In this document: piece after piece, positions 25,598 to 34,764 of the stretch
Layout of the letters: each line of letters begins with the position of its first letter
Numbering within the stretch: position 1 is the stretch's first letter
Assembly (NCBI RefSeq): GCF_014892575.1
Contig: NZ_JADBGI010000012.1
Location: forward strand, 170,204-213,586
Length of the DNA: 43,383 nucleotides
Source: Nocardiopsis coralli
Lineage (GTDB): Bacteria; Actinomycetota; Actinomycetes; Streptosporangiales; Streptosporangiaceae
Direction of reading: 5' to 3'
Program-made: the position numbers and the translations under genes
Notes under the pieces: generated by a model
Told to the model about the DNA's origin: nothing
Databases searched by the model: none
The model's input: only the letters and a program-made list of their open reading frames with translations

Positions 25598-26719
25598 TCA
25601 GCGCAGGCCGGCCGGGCGCTTCAGCGCGGTGCCGATCATGCGCTCGACGAGCGCGGCGTAGTCGACGCCGCTGGCCGCCCACATCTGCGGGAACGCCGAG
25701 GAGGGCGTGAAGCCGGGCATGGTGTTGAGCTCGTTGACGAGCACCCGGCCGTCGTCGGTGTAGAAGAAGTCGACGCGGGCCAGGCCCTCGCACCCCATCG
25801 CCTCGAAGACGTCGGCGGCCATGGCACGCAGGCGTCCGATGGCCTCCTCGGGGATCTCCGCGGGGATCGTCAGGCTGCTCGTCGACAGGTACTTGGCCTC
25901 GAAGTCGTAGAAGTCGAAACCGTCCGCGACGTGGATCTCCGCGGGCTGGGACACGTCCGGCAGCCCGCCGTCCTCGGCCTCCAGCACCCCGCACTCGATC
26001 TCGCGGCCGCTCACCTCGGCCTCCACGAGCACCTTCGGGTCGTGCTCGCGGGCGGCGTCGACGGCGGCCACCACGGCGTCGGTGTCGGCGGAGTCCGGAA
26101 CCCGGGTGATGCCGACGCTGCTACCTGCGCGCGCGGGCTTGACGAAGACCGCACCGCCGAGCGCGGCGATGTCGTCGAGCACCCGCTTGCGCTCCTGCTC
26201 CCACTGCCGCCCGGTGACGGCCACGTACTCGATGGTGGGGATGCCGTTGCCCAGGAGCATGGACTTCATGAAGACCTTGTCCATGGCGGCGGCGCTGGAG
26301 AAGACCCCGGCGCCCGCGTAGCGCACGCCCATCATCTCGAACAGGCCCTGCACGGTGCCGTCCTCGCCGAACGGCCCGTGCAGCAGCGGCAGGACGACGT
26401 CCACCTCGGCCAGTCGTGCGGGCGCCTGCCCGGGCTCGACGACCATGAGCCGGCCGGCGGAGTCGAAGGGCAGCGCGAGCTCGGAGCCCCCACCGACGCT
26501 GGGCAGCGCCTTGGTGTCGGCGTCGATGCGCAGCTCCTCGGGGTCGCCGGAGGTCAGGACCCAGTTACCGTCCGGGGTGATGCCGACGGGAACGACCTCG
26601 TACTTGTCGCGGTCGATGACGGACATGACGCTGCCCGCCGTGACACAGGAGATCTGGTGTTCGGAACTGCGTCCGCCGAAGACGACGGCGACCCTGGTCT
26701 TGCGCTGCTCGGACGACAT
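25598..26719 (-). CDS. ddl: D-alanine--D-alanine ligase
   Basis: ATP-grasp ligase making the D-Ala-D-Ala dipeptide for peptidoglycan. The protein is 373 aa. It opens with TRVAVVFGGRSSEHQIS, the family N-terminus; PLLHGPFGEDGTVQG, VFVKPARAGSSVGI and VLVNELNTMPGFTP follow in order. The omega-loop reads FYDFEAKY with the final Tyr retained, which predicts a D-Ala rather than a D-lactate acceptor. The ATG at 26719 is 54 nt after the transsulfuration enzyme gene. It ends the minus-strand plsC-gpsA-ddl cluster. Confidence 0.97.
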   Translation of the reverse strand: MSSEQRKTRVAVVFGGRSSEHQISCVTAGSVMSVIDRDKYEVVPVGITPDGNWVLTSGDPEELRIDADTKALPSVGGGSELALPFDSAGRLMVVEPGQAPARLAEVDVVLPLLHGPFGEDGTVQGLFEMMGVRYAGAGVFSSAAAMDKVFMKSMLLGNGIPTIEYVAVTGRQWEQERKRVLDDIAALGGAVFVKPARAGSSVGITRVPDSADTDAVVAAVDAAREHDPKVLVEAEVSGREIECGVLEAEDGGLPDVSQPAEIHVADGFDFYDFEAKYLSTSSLTIPAEIPEEAIGRLRAMAADVFEAMGCEGLARVDFFYTDDGRVLVNELNTMPGFTPSSAFPQMWAASGVDYAALVERMIGTALKRPAGLR

Positions 26720-26773
26720 ACTGCCTGCCCTCGTGTCTCGCCTGTGGATGGAAAACCGCCCCGCAAACGGGGT

Positions 26774-27988
26774 CTACCCGTTGTCGAGCGCCTGGAGCGC
26801 GTCCTCGACGAGGTCCTCCGGATCCTCCAGGCCGATGGAGAAGCGTACCGCGCCGGAGGAGATGCCCGCTGCGTCCAGTTCTTCCTGGTTCATGGTGCGG
26901 TGGGTGGTGGTGGCCACGTGCCCGGCGAGGGTGTGGGTCCCACCGAGGGACGCGGCGATGGTGCTGACCCGCAACCGGTCGGCGAAGGCCATGCCGGCGT
27001 CCCAGCCGCCCTTGGGGTGGACGGTCACCACGCCGCCGAAGCGCCCGTGATCGAAGAGCTTCCCGGCCAGGTCGTGCTGCGGGTGGGAGGCCAGCGACGG
27101 GTGGTCCACGCGCTCGACGGCGGGGTGGCCCTCCAGCGCGGCGGCGAAGGCGGCGGCCGACTCGCACTGGCGCGCCACCCGCAGCGGCAGGGTCTCCAGG
27201 CCGCGGTGCAGCATGTAGGCCTCGTCCGGGGCCAGGCAGGGCCCGAGGTCCACGCGGGCGGCGCGCACACGGTCGATGAGCGCGGGCTCGGCCACCGCGA
27301 CGCCGCCGGTGGTGTCGCTGTGGCCGCCGATGTACTTGGTGGCCGAGTGCACGACGACGTCGGCGCCGAACTCCAGCGGACGGCAGATCGCCGGCGACGC
27401 GAACGTGGAGTCGACCACGAGCGAGGCCCCGGCCCCGTGCGCGATCTCGGCGAGCGCGGGCAGGTCGGAGACGGTCATCGTCGGGTTGGACAGCGTCTCG
27501 GTGAAGACCACGCGCGTCTCGGGGCGCACGGCCGCGCGGACGGCGTCCAGGTCGGTGATGTCGACGAAGTCCGTGCTCACCCCGAACCGGCGCAGCAGCC
27601 CGTCCAGGAGCGAGTAGGTGTTGCCGTAGATCGAGCGGGACGCGACCACGTGCGCCCCGGCCTCGGTGAGCGCCATGAACACGGTGCTGAGAGCGCCCAT
27701 GCCGGAGGAGAAGGACTGCCCCCGCACCGGGGTGTCCAGCCCCGCACCCTCCAGGGCCGCGACCGCCTCGGCGAAGGCGTCCACGGTCGGGCTGTCGATG
27801 CGCGCGTAGGAGTACCCGTCCTGCGCGCCCGAGAGCACGTCCGCGAACTCCTGCGAGGTGTCGAACGCGTACGTGGTGGCCCGGTGCACGGGCATCCGCA
27901 GCGGGCGTTCGGCGGGGACGGGGCCCTCGGGCAGGGACAGCGCCCTGGTGTTCTCGCCGACGTGGCCGGACCCTGGTGTGTGTGGCAT
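26774..27988 (-). CDS. PLP-dependent transsulfuration (Cys/Met metabolism) enzyme
   Basis: A 404-aa enzyme of the cystathionine gamma-synthase/lyase family. The PLP lysine is K218 in SATKYIGGHSD; YSYARIDSPT (residues 59-68) corresponds to the usual YxYxRxxNPT, with Ser replacing Asn. VVDSTFASP carries the Asp that binds the PLP nitrogen. Sequence alone does not separate cystathionine gamma-lyase, gamma-synthase and methionine gamma-lyase. Its place between gpsA and ddl (31 and 54 nt gaps) indicates one operon. Confidence 0.92.
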   Translation of the reverse strand: MPHTPGSGHVGENTRALSLPEGPVPAERPLRMPVHRATTYAFDTSQEFADVLSGAQDGYSYARIDSPTVDAFAEAVAALEGAGLDTPVRGQSFSSGMGALSTVFMALTEAGAHVVASRSIYGNTYSLLDGLLRRFGVSTDFVDITDLDAVRAAVRPETRVVFTETLSNPTMTVSDLPALAEIAHGAGASLVVDSTFASPAICRPLEFGADVVVHSATKYIGGHSDTTGGVAVAEPALIDRVRAARVDLGPCLAPDEAYMLHRGLETLPLRVARQCESAAAFAAALEGHPAVERVDHPSLASHPQHDLAGKLFDHGRFGGVVTVHPKGGWDAGMAFADRLRVSTIAASLGGTHTLAGHVATTTHRTMNQEELDAAGISSGAVRFSIGLEDPEDLVEDALQALDNG

Positions 27989-28019
27989 GGTGCTCGCTCT
28001 CAGCCTGCGTGAGCCCGGC

Positions 28020-29075
28020 TCATACCCCGTAGCGTTCCGGTTTGGTGCTGCGGGACATGAAGCCGACCAGCGCCTCGGCCGGGCTCAGGTCGTGGTGCAT
28101 CATCCTGACGACGGACTCGGTGATCGGCATGTCGACCCCGTGGGCCCATCCGAGGCCGAGGACGGACTCGGAGGACTTGACCCCCTCGGCGGTCTGTTTC
28201 GTCTGCGCGACGACCTCGTCGAGGGTGAGTCCGGCGCCCAGTTTCTCACCGAAGGTCCGGTTCCGCGACAGCGGGGAGGAACAGGTCGCGACGAGGTCGC
28301 CCATCCCGGCCAGGCCGGACAGCGTGTGCTCGTCGGCGCCCAGGGCCACCGCCAGGCGGGTGGTCTCGGCCAGGCCGCGGGTGATGAGCGAGGCCTTGGT
28401 GTTGTCCTTGAAGCTCATGCCCTCGGCCACGCCCACGGCCAGCGCGATCACGTTCTTCATGGCGCCGCCGATCTCCACGCCCACCAGGTCGGTGCTGGTG
28501 TAGGGGCGGAAGTAGGCGGACTTGAACAGCTTCTGCAGCCGGACCGCGGTCTCCTCGTGCGGGCAGGCGACCACGGCCGTCGCGGGCTGGCGTTCGGCGA
28601 TCTCCCGCGCCAGGTTGGGCCCCGACACCACGGCCACCCGCTCGGAGGAGCACTCCAGCACCTCGGAGATGATCTCGCTGACCCGCATGCGCGTGCCGAG
28701 CTCGACCCCCTTCATGAGGCTGACCACGACCGCGTCCTCACGCAGGTGCGGTTTCCACGCGGCTAGGTTGTCGCGCAGGGACTGCGAGGGCACGGCCAGG
28801 ACCACCACGTCGGCCTCGGCGACCGCCTTGTCGGCGTCGGTGGTGGCCCGCAGGTGCGGGTTGAGCTTCATCCCCGGGAAGTAGTCCGGGTTCTCGTGCT
28901 CGTCGTTGATCGTGTCGACGACGGAGGCGCGGCGCCCCCACAGCACGACGTCGACGGCCGGGGCCGCGGGGTCCTCGTCGCGCGCCAGGTCGGCGGCGTC
29001 GGCGATGACGTTGGCGAACACCGTCCCCCACGAGCCGGCGCCCAGGACCGCGATCCGCACGTTGTCGGTTCCCAT
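28020..29075 (-). CDS. gpsA: Glycerol-3-phosphate dehydrogenase [NAD(P)+]
   Basis: Reduces dihydroxyacetone phosphate to sn-glycerol-3-phosphate for phospholipid synthesis. The protein is 351 aa. The dinucleotide-binding loop is VLGAGSWGTVFANV near the N-terminus; SLMKGVELG, SGPNLAREIA and the catalytic-Lys segment GGAMKNVIALAVG are present, with the C-terminal LAGMGDLVATCSS signature. An insert of about 15 residues after the first helix (DLARDEDPAAPAVD) is slightly longer than usual. It starts 8 nt after plsC, so the two lipid genes are coupled. Confidence 0.97.
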   Translation of the reverse strand: MGTDNVRIAVLGAGSWGTVFANVIADAADLARDEDPAAPAVDVVLWGRRASVVDTINDEHENPDYFPGMKLNPHLRATTDADKAVAEADVVVLAVPSQSLRDNLAAWKPHLREDAVVVSLMKGVELGTRMRVSEIISEVLECSSERVAVVSGPNLAREIAERQPATAVVACPHEETAVRLQKLFKSAYFRPYTSTDLVGVEIGGAMKNVIALAVGVAEGMSFKDNTKASLITRGLAETTRLAVALGADEHTLSGLAGMGDLVATCSSPLSRNRTFGEKLGAGLTLDEVVAQTKQTAEGVKSSESVLGLGWAHGVDMPITESVVRMMHHDLSPAEALVGFMSRSTKPERYGV

Positions 29076-29083
29076 GGTGGTGC

Positions 29084-29878
29084 TCAGGCCTCCGCGTCGT
29101 TCTTGCCCTGGGCTTCGCCCTTGCCGTTCTCCTCGCGCTCTGCGGCCTCACGCTCGGCCTGGCGCGCCTTCTTCATGTCGAAGGGCTCGGCGGGGGGCTC
29201 CTCGCCGCGGATCTCGGCCTGGAGGGCGGTGATGTCGGCCATGATCGCCTCGGTGGCCTCCTGCAGGACCGTGTTGGTCAGCGGCTGGTCCCGGAAGCGG
29301 TCCAGGTCGACGGGCGGGCCCGCCTTGAACCGGATCTTCTTGCGCGGGGGCAGCAGGTGGGGCTTCTTCTCGCCGTAGGGCAGCAGGTGCTGCTCGCCCC
29401 AGTGCGCGACGGGCACGACCGGGGCCCCGGTGGACAGGGCGATGCGGGCGACGCCGGTCTTGGCGGTCATCGGCCACAGGTTCGGGTCGCGGGTGCAGGT
29501 GCCCTCGGGGTAGAAGATCACCGAGGAACCGTCGCGGGTGAGGGCCGTCTCGACCTCCTCCAGCGCCTTGACCGCGTCGGCGCTGCCGCGCTTGATGGGG
29601 ATCTGGCCGGTGGACCTGGCGACCGAGCGCACCACGGGGATGTTCATGACCGCGTCCTTCATGGTGAAGGTCGGCCAACGGCGCGCGCCGATGTAGAGGA
29701 AGTGCGCCACCGTCAGCGGGTCCAGCACGGACAGGTGGTTGAACGCGACGATGGTCCCGCCCTTGGCGGGCACGTGCTCGGTGCCCTTCCACTCGGGTTT
29801 GGTGACCAGCCACAGCGCGAACCGCACGATCCGCGACACGACCCACTTGACCCAGGCTGATTCTCGTTTCTTGGCCAC
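29084..29878 (-). CDS. plsC: 1-acyl-sn-glycerol-3-phosphate acyltransferase family protein
   Basis: Acylates lysophosphatidate, or a related acceptor, at the membrane. The protein is 264 aa. The acyltransferase motifs are NHLSVLDPL (HX4D), FYPEGT near residue 120, and PVVPVAHWG. A hydrophobic, amphipathic N-terminal segment (VVSRIVRFALWLV) should associate with the membrane; the C-terminus is a charged Glu/Lys-rich tail. The GTG at 29878 has GAGGAG 4-5 nt upstream and gives the typical AKKRESAW start; the frame is open 16 codons further up. gpsA follows 8 nt downstream. Confidence 0.94.
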   Translation of the reverse strand: MAKKRESAWVKWVVSRIVRFALWLVTKPEWKGTEHVPAKGGTIVAFNHLSVLDPLTVAHFLYIGARRWPTFTMKDAVMNIPVVRSVARSTGQIPIKRGSADAVKALEEVETALTRDGSSVIFYPEGTCTRDPNLWPMTAKTGVARIALSTGAPVVPVAHWGEQHLLPYGEKKPHLLPPRKKIRFKAGPPVDLDRFRDQPLTNTVLQEATEAIMADITALQAEIRGEEPPAEPFDMKKARQAEREAAEREENGKGEAQGKNDAEA

Positions 29879-30117
29879 GGGACTCCTCTTGATCCATCGA
29901 CCCCGGCCCGGTCGGACCGCAGGCACAACCTACGCATTCTAGGGCGTGTGGGTGCGGGGGCGGACCCGGTGGAACCACCCCGACCTGCACACTCGCCGCG
30001 CCGGAGGCCGCCTGCCGTGAGGGGCCCCGGCCGACACACCCAGGGCTCCCGCGCCGCGCCGACCCCGACCGCCTACCCTCGTGTCCACCGCCGTCGCCGA
30101 AGCCCCGGGGGAGAGAC

Positions 30118-30906
30118 GTGACCGGCCCTGCAGAACGAGGCGAACAGACGCGCGGGGAGCGCTGGTCCCTGATCGTCCCAGTCAAGCATCTCGGCCGGGC
30201 CAAGTCGCGCCTGGCCCGTGCCGCAGGGCCCCACCGGGCGGACCTGGCGCTGGCGATCGCCTGCGACACCGTGGCCGCGGCGCTGGAGTGCCCAGCGGTG
30301 GACCGGGTCCTGGCGGTCACCGACGACCCCCGCGCGGGCACGGCCCTGGAGGCGTTGGGGGCGCTCGTGGTCCCAGGGGAGCCGGGAACCGGCCTCAACC
30401 CGGCGCTGGAGCACGGGGAGGCGGCGGCCCGGGACCTGGGGCCGGTGAGGGGCCTGTGTGCGCTCTCGGCCGACCTCCCGGCGCTGCGGCCCGCGGAGCT
30501 GGCGCTCGTGCTGGGGGCGGCGGGCCGGCACCGGCGTGCGTTCCTGGCCGATGCCCCCGGGATCGGGACCACTCTCCTGGCGGCGACCGGCGGCGCACGG
30601 CTGCGGCCGGCCTTCGAAGGGGCCTCGCGCGCCCGCCACGCGCGCTCGGGGGCACACGAGCTGGTCGTCGCCGGCGCAGCGTCGGTGCGGCGCGACGTCG
30701 ACACCCCTCAGGACCTGCGGGCCGCCGCGGAACTCGGGCTGGGCCCGCGCACGGCCCGGTGGCTCGACCGCGCGGGCGGCGCGGGAGGCGACGCGGCCCT
30801 GACGTACGGGCCCGGACACAGCTCCGCCCGGGTCCCCTCGTGGGGTGACCCGGGCGGTAACAGTCCTTCGCCGTCGAGCGGCGAAGCTACTTCTTGTCCC
30901 CGTTGA
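30118..30906 (+). CDS. cofC: 2-phospho-L-lactate / phosphoenolpyruvate guanylyltransferase (F420 biosynthesis)
   Basis: Transfers GMP onto phosphoenolpyruvate or phospholactate in coenzyme F420 synthesis. The protein is 262 aa. The nucleotidyltransferase start SLIVPVKHLGRAKSRLA is diagnostic; CALSADLPALRP holds the metal-binding Asp, and DVDTPQDLRAA closes the catalytic domain near residue 205. The last ~50 residues (Gly/Ser/Pro-rich) look unconserved and run 20 nt into the convergent hup gene. The GTG has GGGGGAGA 4 nt upstream. It diverges from plsC, as in related genomes. Confidence 0.92.
   Translation: MTGPAERGEQTRGERWSLIVPVKHLGRAKSRLARAAGPHRADLALAIACDTVAAALECPAVDRVLAVTDDPRAGTALEALGALVVPGEPGTGLNPALEHGEAAARDLGPVRGLCALSADLPALRPAELALVLGAAGRHRRAFLADAPGIGTTLLAATGGARLRPAFEGASRARHARSGAHELVVAGAASVRRDVDTPQDLRAAAELGLGPRTARWLDRAGGAGGDAALTYGPGHSSARVPSWGDPGGNSPSPSSGEATSCPR
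30866..30886 (-). terminator. hup terminator, inside the 3' end of cofC
   Basis: CTTCGCCG, loop TCGAG, CGGCGAAG: a perfect 8-bp stem starting directly at the hup stop codon. It lies within the cofC reading frame on the opposite strand. No long T tract follows. Confidence 0.7.
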
Positions 30907-31168
30907 CCAGAGCCTTGAAGTCGGCACCGGCACGGAACTTCGGCACGAAGCTGGCCGGAACGTTGATCGTGGCGCCGGTGGCGGGGTTCCGCGCCGTACG
31001 GGCCGCGCGCTCGGACTTCTCGAAAACACCGAAGCCGGTGATGGCGACCTTGTCGCCGGAGGCCACGGTGGACTGAATGGTCTCGAGCACAGCGTTGACC
31101 GCTTCGGTAGCGGTCTTCTTGTCTCCGAGTCGATCGGAGATTGCGTCGATCAGGTCACGCTTGTTCAT
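30887..31168 (-). CDS. hup: HU family DNA-binding protein
   Basis: Nucleoid protein that bends and compacts DNA as a dimer. The protein is 93 aa: MNKRDLIDAISDRL start, GFGVFEKSERAARTARNP and the DNA-intercalating arm ATGATINVPASFVPKF. It lacks the Lys/Ala-rich C-terminal tail of the long actinobacterial form (HupS). The ATG at 31168 has GGAGGAA 5 nt upstream; an earlier in-frame start is less likely. A long upstream region suggests its own promoter and leader. Confidence 0.97.
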   Translation of the reverse strand: MNKRDLIDAISDRLGDKKTATEAVNAVLETIQSTVASGDKVAITGFGVFEKSERAARTARNPATGATINVPASFVPKFRAGADFKALVNGDKK

Positions 31169-31614
31169 AAGGTTCCTCCGGTTCCCCCTTGCTCGCACGA
31201 AATTAGGGGAAGCAGAGGCCCTTACACAAATACAAACGCCCCGGGAGAAGGCGTGTCGAGGCCTTCCCGACCTGCACGGTCACTCCCTGTTGACGGTGCG
31301 GCACACCGGGCACCCCCACCCGAGGGCCCCCTTTTATGCCCTTCTGGGGGCCTCAAATGCCTACGTATAACCGGATTCCGGGCTCCGGGTGCGACGAACC
31401 CGGGGACATTGGGGTGGTGACCGCATACTCACCCCGCGTAAAGGTAAAATCTTTCGGCGAGAGCCGTGCTCTGGCTCACAGACGGCGTGATCGCCCCACC
31501 AGAAGGTGATCCAGCACCCGGATCCTGCCCCGGTCGACCGACCTCCGAGCGGTCCGATGACCGGGCGACCCGAGTGCTTCCTCACCATGTGTGACCATCC
31601 CTCCGGAACGACGA
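31169..31614. other. Long region upstream of hup with hairpins
   Basis: About 446 bases without a convincing gene, lower in GC than its surroundings in places. Two inverted repeats stand out: GAGGGCCCCC/GGGGGCCTC (31322-31354, one bulge) and CCGGGT/ACCCGG (31385-31403). They may belong to the hup leader or be remnants of terminators. AT-rich spots (TATAC near 31370) could be -10 elements, but no full promoter is convincing. Confidence 0.5.
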
Positions 31615-31652
31615 CGGGGGCGCCCCGGAGCGGTGCTCCGGCGACGCCCCCG
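31615..31652 (-). terminator. Terminator downstream of leuD
   Basis: Outer arms CGGGGGCG/CGCCCCCG enclose an inner CGGAG/CTCCG stem. It lies 18 nt after the leuD stop. Confidence 0.8.
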
Positions 31653-31670
31653 CGGGGTCCACGGGTCCGG

Positions 31671-32258
31671 TCAGAGGGTGACCGGCGCCCAGGAACGACG
31701 GCCCGACTCGAACTCGCTGATCTCGTCGGTGTGGCGCAGGGTCAGGGCGATGTCGTCCAGCCCCTCCAGCAGCCGCCAGCGTGTGTAGTCGTCCAGTTCG
31801 AAGGACTCGTGCACGCCGGGGGCGCGCACCTCGCGCTCGACCAGGTCGACGGTGATCTCCGCGGACGGGTCGGCCTCCACGGTCTTCCACAGGTGGTCGA
31901 TGACCTCCTGCGGCAGCAGCACGGTGAGCAGGCCGCCCTTGAGGGAGTTGCCGTAGAAGATGTCGGCGAAGCGGGACGAGAGCACGACCCGGAAGCCGTA
32001 GTCCTGCAGCGCCCAGACCGCGTGCTCACGGGAGGAACCCGTACCGAAGTCGGGGCCGGCGATCAGGACCGTGGCGCCCTCGTGCTCGGGGCGGTTGAGG
32101 ACGAAGTCGTCCTCCTTGCGCCACTCGGCGAACAGGCCGTCCTCGAACCCGGTGCGGCTGACCCGCTTGAGGTAGACGGCGGGGATGATCTGGTCGGTGT
32201 CGACGTTGCTCGCGCGCAGCGGCACGGCCCGACCGGTGTGGACGTCGAACTTCTCCAT
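31671..32258 (-). CDS. leuD: 3-isopropylmalate dehydratase small subunit
   Basis: Swivel-domain subunit of isopropylmalate isomerase in leucine synthesis. The protein is 195 aa. The conserved start ([17 protein letters not shown]), [17 protein letters not shown] and [15 protein letters not shown] are all present. AGGAG about 9 nt before the ATG supports the start. It follows leuC on the same strand after an unusually long gap of 197 nt. Confidence 0.97.
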   Translation of the reverse strand: MEKFDVHTGRAVPLRASNVDTDQIIPAVYLKRVSRTGFEDGLFAEWRKEDDFVLNRPEHEGATVLIAGPDFGTGSSREHAVWALQDYGFRVVLSSRFADIFYGNSLKGGLLTVLLPQEVIDHLWKTVEADPSAEITVDLVEREVRAPGVHESFELDDYTRWRLLEGLDDIALTLRHTDEISEFESGRRSWAPVTL

Positions 32259-32455
32259 GAGCTTCAGCTCCTACTCGTTTCTGGGCCGCCACTCGGTGGC
32301 CCTCGCTCCGGCCCGGGTTCGGCCGCCCTGAAGGCACGTGCTTCGGTCTCTCCGCGGTCGTGCTCGTTCCTGCGCGCGCCCGCTCCGAGCCCTCCAGCGA
32401 CGTGCCGGCGGCCTCACCTGTACCGGTGCGGCCCGTGAACATCGTGTCGGCTCGG

Positions 32456-33859
32456 CTATTCGACCAGGTCGGCGGGCGAGGACAGGGTGCCGCGCACGGC
32501 CGTGGCGGCGGCGACCAGCGGCGAGACCAGGTGCGTGCGCCCGCCGCGGCCCTGACGGCCCTCGAAGTTGCGGTTGGAGGTCGAGGCGCTGCGCTCGCCC
32601 GGGGCGAGCTGGTCGGGGTTCATGCCCAGGCACATCGAGCACCCGGCCTCCCGCCACTCGGCGCCGGCCTCCTCGAAGACCGCTCCCAGGCCCTCCTCGT
32701 TGGCCTGTTCCTTGACGCGCATGGAGCCCGGAACGACGAGCATGCGGACGTTGTCGGCGACCTTCTTCCCGCGCACGACCTCGGCCGCCGCGCGCAGGTC
32801 CTCGATGCGGCCGTTGGTGCAGGAGCCGAGGAAGACGGTGTCCACGGCGACCTCGCGCATCGGGGTGCCGGCCTCCAGGTCCATGTAGGCCAGGGCCTTC
32901 TCGGCGGCGGCCCGCGCGGAGGGGTCCTCGAAGGAGGCGGGGTCGGGCACGGCGGAGTCCAGCGAGACGCCCTGGCCGGGGTTGGTGCCCCAGGTGACGA
33001 ACGGGCTGATCTCGTCGGCGTGCAGCACGACCTCGGTGTCGAACTCGGCGCCCTCGTCGGTGGCCAGGCTCTTCCAGTACTCGACCGCGGCGTCGAAGTC
33101 GTCGCCCTGCGGGGCGTGCGAACGGCCCTGGACGTAGTCGAACGTGGTCTGGTCCGGCGCGATCATGCCCGCGCGGGCGCCCGCCTCGATGGACATGTTG
33201 CACACGGTCATCCGGGCCTCCATCGAGAGCGACCGGATGGCCTCGCCGCGGTACTCGATGACGTAACCCTGGCCGCCGCCGGTGCCGATGCGGGCGATGA
33301 CGGCGAGGATGATGTCCTTGGCGGTCACACCCGGCTTGAGCTGCCCGTCCACGGTCACGGCCATGGTCTTGAAGGGCTGCATGGGCAGGGTCTGGGTGGC
33401 CAGCACGTGCTCGACCTGGCTGGTGCCGATACCGAAGGCCAGGGCACCGAAGGCGCCGTGGGTACTGGTGTGGCTGTCGCCGCAGACCACGGTCATGCCG
33501 GGCTGGGTGAGGCCGAGCTGGGGTCCGACCACGTGCACGACACCCTGGTCGATGTCGCCCATGGGGTGCAGGCGCACGCCGAAGTCGGAGCAGTTCTTGC
33601 GCAGCGTCTCGACCTGCTTGCGCGAGACCGGGTCGGCGATCGGCGCCAGGAGGTTCTGCGTGGGGACGTTGTGGTCCTCGGTGGCGATGGTGAGGTCGGG
33701 ACGGCGCACGGAGCGGCCGGCCAGTCGCAGCCCTTCGAAGGCCTGCGGGCTGGTCACCTCGTGCACGAGGTGGAGGTCGATGTAGAGCAGGTCGGGCTCA
33801 CCGTCGGCACGTCGGACGACGTGCTCCTCCCAGACCTTCTCGGCCATCGTGCGTGCCAT
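32456..33859 (-). CDS. leuC: 3-isopropylmalate dehydratase large subunit
   Basis: [4Fe-4S] aconitase-family subunit that isomerises 2-isopropylmalate to 3-isopropylmalate. The protein is 467 aa. It has the active-site segment [14 protein letters not shown] and the cluster cysteines in [10 protein letters not shown] and [10 protein letters not shown]. It diverges from ndgR; in Streptomyces NdgR binds the leuC promoter and controls leucine synthesis, so the 106-nt shared region is probably the control site. Confidence 0.97.
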   Translation of the reverse strand: MARTMAEKVWEEHVVRRADGEPDLLYIDLHLVHEVTSPQAFEGLRLAGRSVRRPDLTIATEDHNVPTQNLLAPIADPVSRKQVETLRKNCSDFGVRLHPMGDIDQGVVHVVGPQLGLTQPGMTVVCGDSHTSTHGAFGALAFGIGTSQVEHVLATQTLPMQPFKTMAVTVDGQLKPGVTAKDIILAVIARIGTGGGQGYVIEYRGEAIRSLSMEARMTVCNMSIEAGARAGMIAPDQTTFDYVQGRSHAPQGDDFDAAVEYWKSLATDEGAEFDTEVVLHADEISPFVTWGTNPGQGVSLDSAVPDPASFEDPSARAAAEKALAYMDLEAGTPMREVAVDTVFLGSCTNGRIEDLRAAAEVVRGKKVADNVRMLVVPGSMRVKEQANEEGLGAVFEEAGAEWREAGCSMCLGMNPDQLAPGERSASTSNRNFEGRQGRGGRTHLVSPLVAAATAVRGTLSSPADLVE

Positions 33860-33930
33860 GGGCGATCGCCTCTCTCGTGGTTGCTGTCGTGGCTGCTCCG
33901 TACGCGGGCACCTCGTCTGCGCGACCTGAC

Positions 33931-33959
33931 TTGCGTTTCATATTTCGAGACGGCAATAT
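33931..33959 (+). promoter_or_regulatory. ndgR promoter with overlapping palindrome
   Basis: TTGCGT (33931-33936), 17 nt, CAATAT (33954-33959), then 6 nt to the ATG, which predicts a leaderless ndgR transcript. Inside, ATATT (33940-33944) and AATAT (33955-33959) form a dyad, a plausible NdgR site for both divergent genes. Confidence 0.55.
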
Positions 33960-33965
33960 CAAGCC

Positions 33966-34700
33966 ATGGACAACTCTAGCTCATCCAGCGGCGTCGGTGT
34001 CCTGGACAAGACGATGTCCGTCCTCGACGCCCTGGAGTCGGGGCCCGCATCCCTGGCCCAACTGGTGCAGATCACCGGCCTGGCCCGCCCGACCGCCCAC
34101 CGCCTGGCCGTGGCCCTGGAGCGCCACCGCATGGTCACGCGCGACAGCCAGGGACGGTTCGTCCTGGGCCCGCGCCTGGGCGAGCTCTCGATCGCCACCG
34201 GCGAGGACCGCCTGCTCGCGGTCGCCGCCCCCGTCCTGGTGCAGCTGCGCGACCTCACCGGGGAGAGCGCCCAGCTCTACCGCCGCCAGGGTGACCTGCG
34301 TGTGTGCGTGGCCGCCTCCGAGCGCAGCAGCGGCCTGCGCGACACCGTGCCCGTGGGCAGCGAACTGCCGATGAACGCGGGATCGGCCGCCCAGGCCCTG
34401 CTGGCCTGGGAGGACTCCGACCGGATCCGGCGCTCCCTCGTGGGCGCGCGCTTCACCGCGGCGAGCCTGGCCCAGGTGCGCCGGCGCCGGTGGGCCCAGA
34501 GCGTCGCCGAGCGCGAGCAGGGCGTGGCCTCGGTCTCGGCCCCGGTGTCGGGCCCCGGCGGCCGGGTCATCGCCGCCGTCTCGGTCTCGGGCCCCATCGA
34601 GCGCCTGACCCGCTCCCCCGGCCGCATGCACTCTCAGGCGGTGCTGTCGGCGTCGGAGAAGATCAGCGAGTCGCTGCACACCTACGAGGGTGCGCCCTGA
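33966..34700 (+). CDS. ndgR: IclR family transcriptional regulator (NdgR/AreB-like)
   Basis: A 244-aa regulator. The N-terminal winged HTH covers about residues 10-75 (SLAQLVQITGLARPTAHRLA is the HTH); the remainder is the IclR effector domain with SERSSGLRDTVPVGSELP and the late GPGGRVIAAVSVSGP. Orthologues (NdgR in Streptomyces, AreB in S. clavuligerus) control leucine and other amino acid genes and secondary metabolism. Its divergent position next to leuCD is the conserved arrangement. There is no Shine-Dalgarno sequence, in line with the leaderless promoter. Confidence 0.95.
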   Translation: MDNSSSSSGVGVLDKTMSVLDALESGPASLAQLVQITGLARPTAHRLAVALERHRMVTRDSQGRFVLGPRLGELSIATGEDRLLAVAAPVLVQLRDLTGESAQLYRRQGDLRVCVAASERSSGLRDTVPVGSELPMNAGSAAQALLAWEDSDRIRRSLVGARFTAASLAQVRRRRWAQSVAEREQGVASVSAPVSGPGGRVIAAVSVSGPIERLTRSPGRMHSQAVLSASEKISESLHTYEGAP

Positions 34701-34736
34701 CCGCCACCATCTGAACCCTCCACCACCGTCTCCGCA

Positions 34737-34764
34737 GGGGCGGCCCCGGCGCCGGGGCCGCCCC
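34737..34764 (+). terminator. ndgR terminator
   Basis: A perfect 28-bp palindrome of GGGGCGGCCCCGGC and its complement, 36 nt after the ndgR stop. Confidence 0.75.

Noticed and set aside
25550..28012. A long open frame antisense to ddl and the transsulfuration enzyme
   Set aside because: Shadow of two well-conserved genes; composition is His/Gly/Val-rich without domains.
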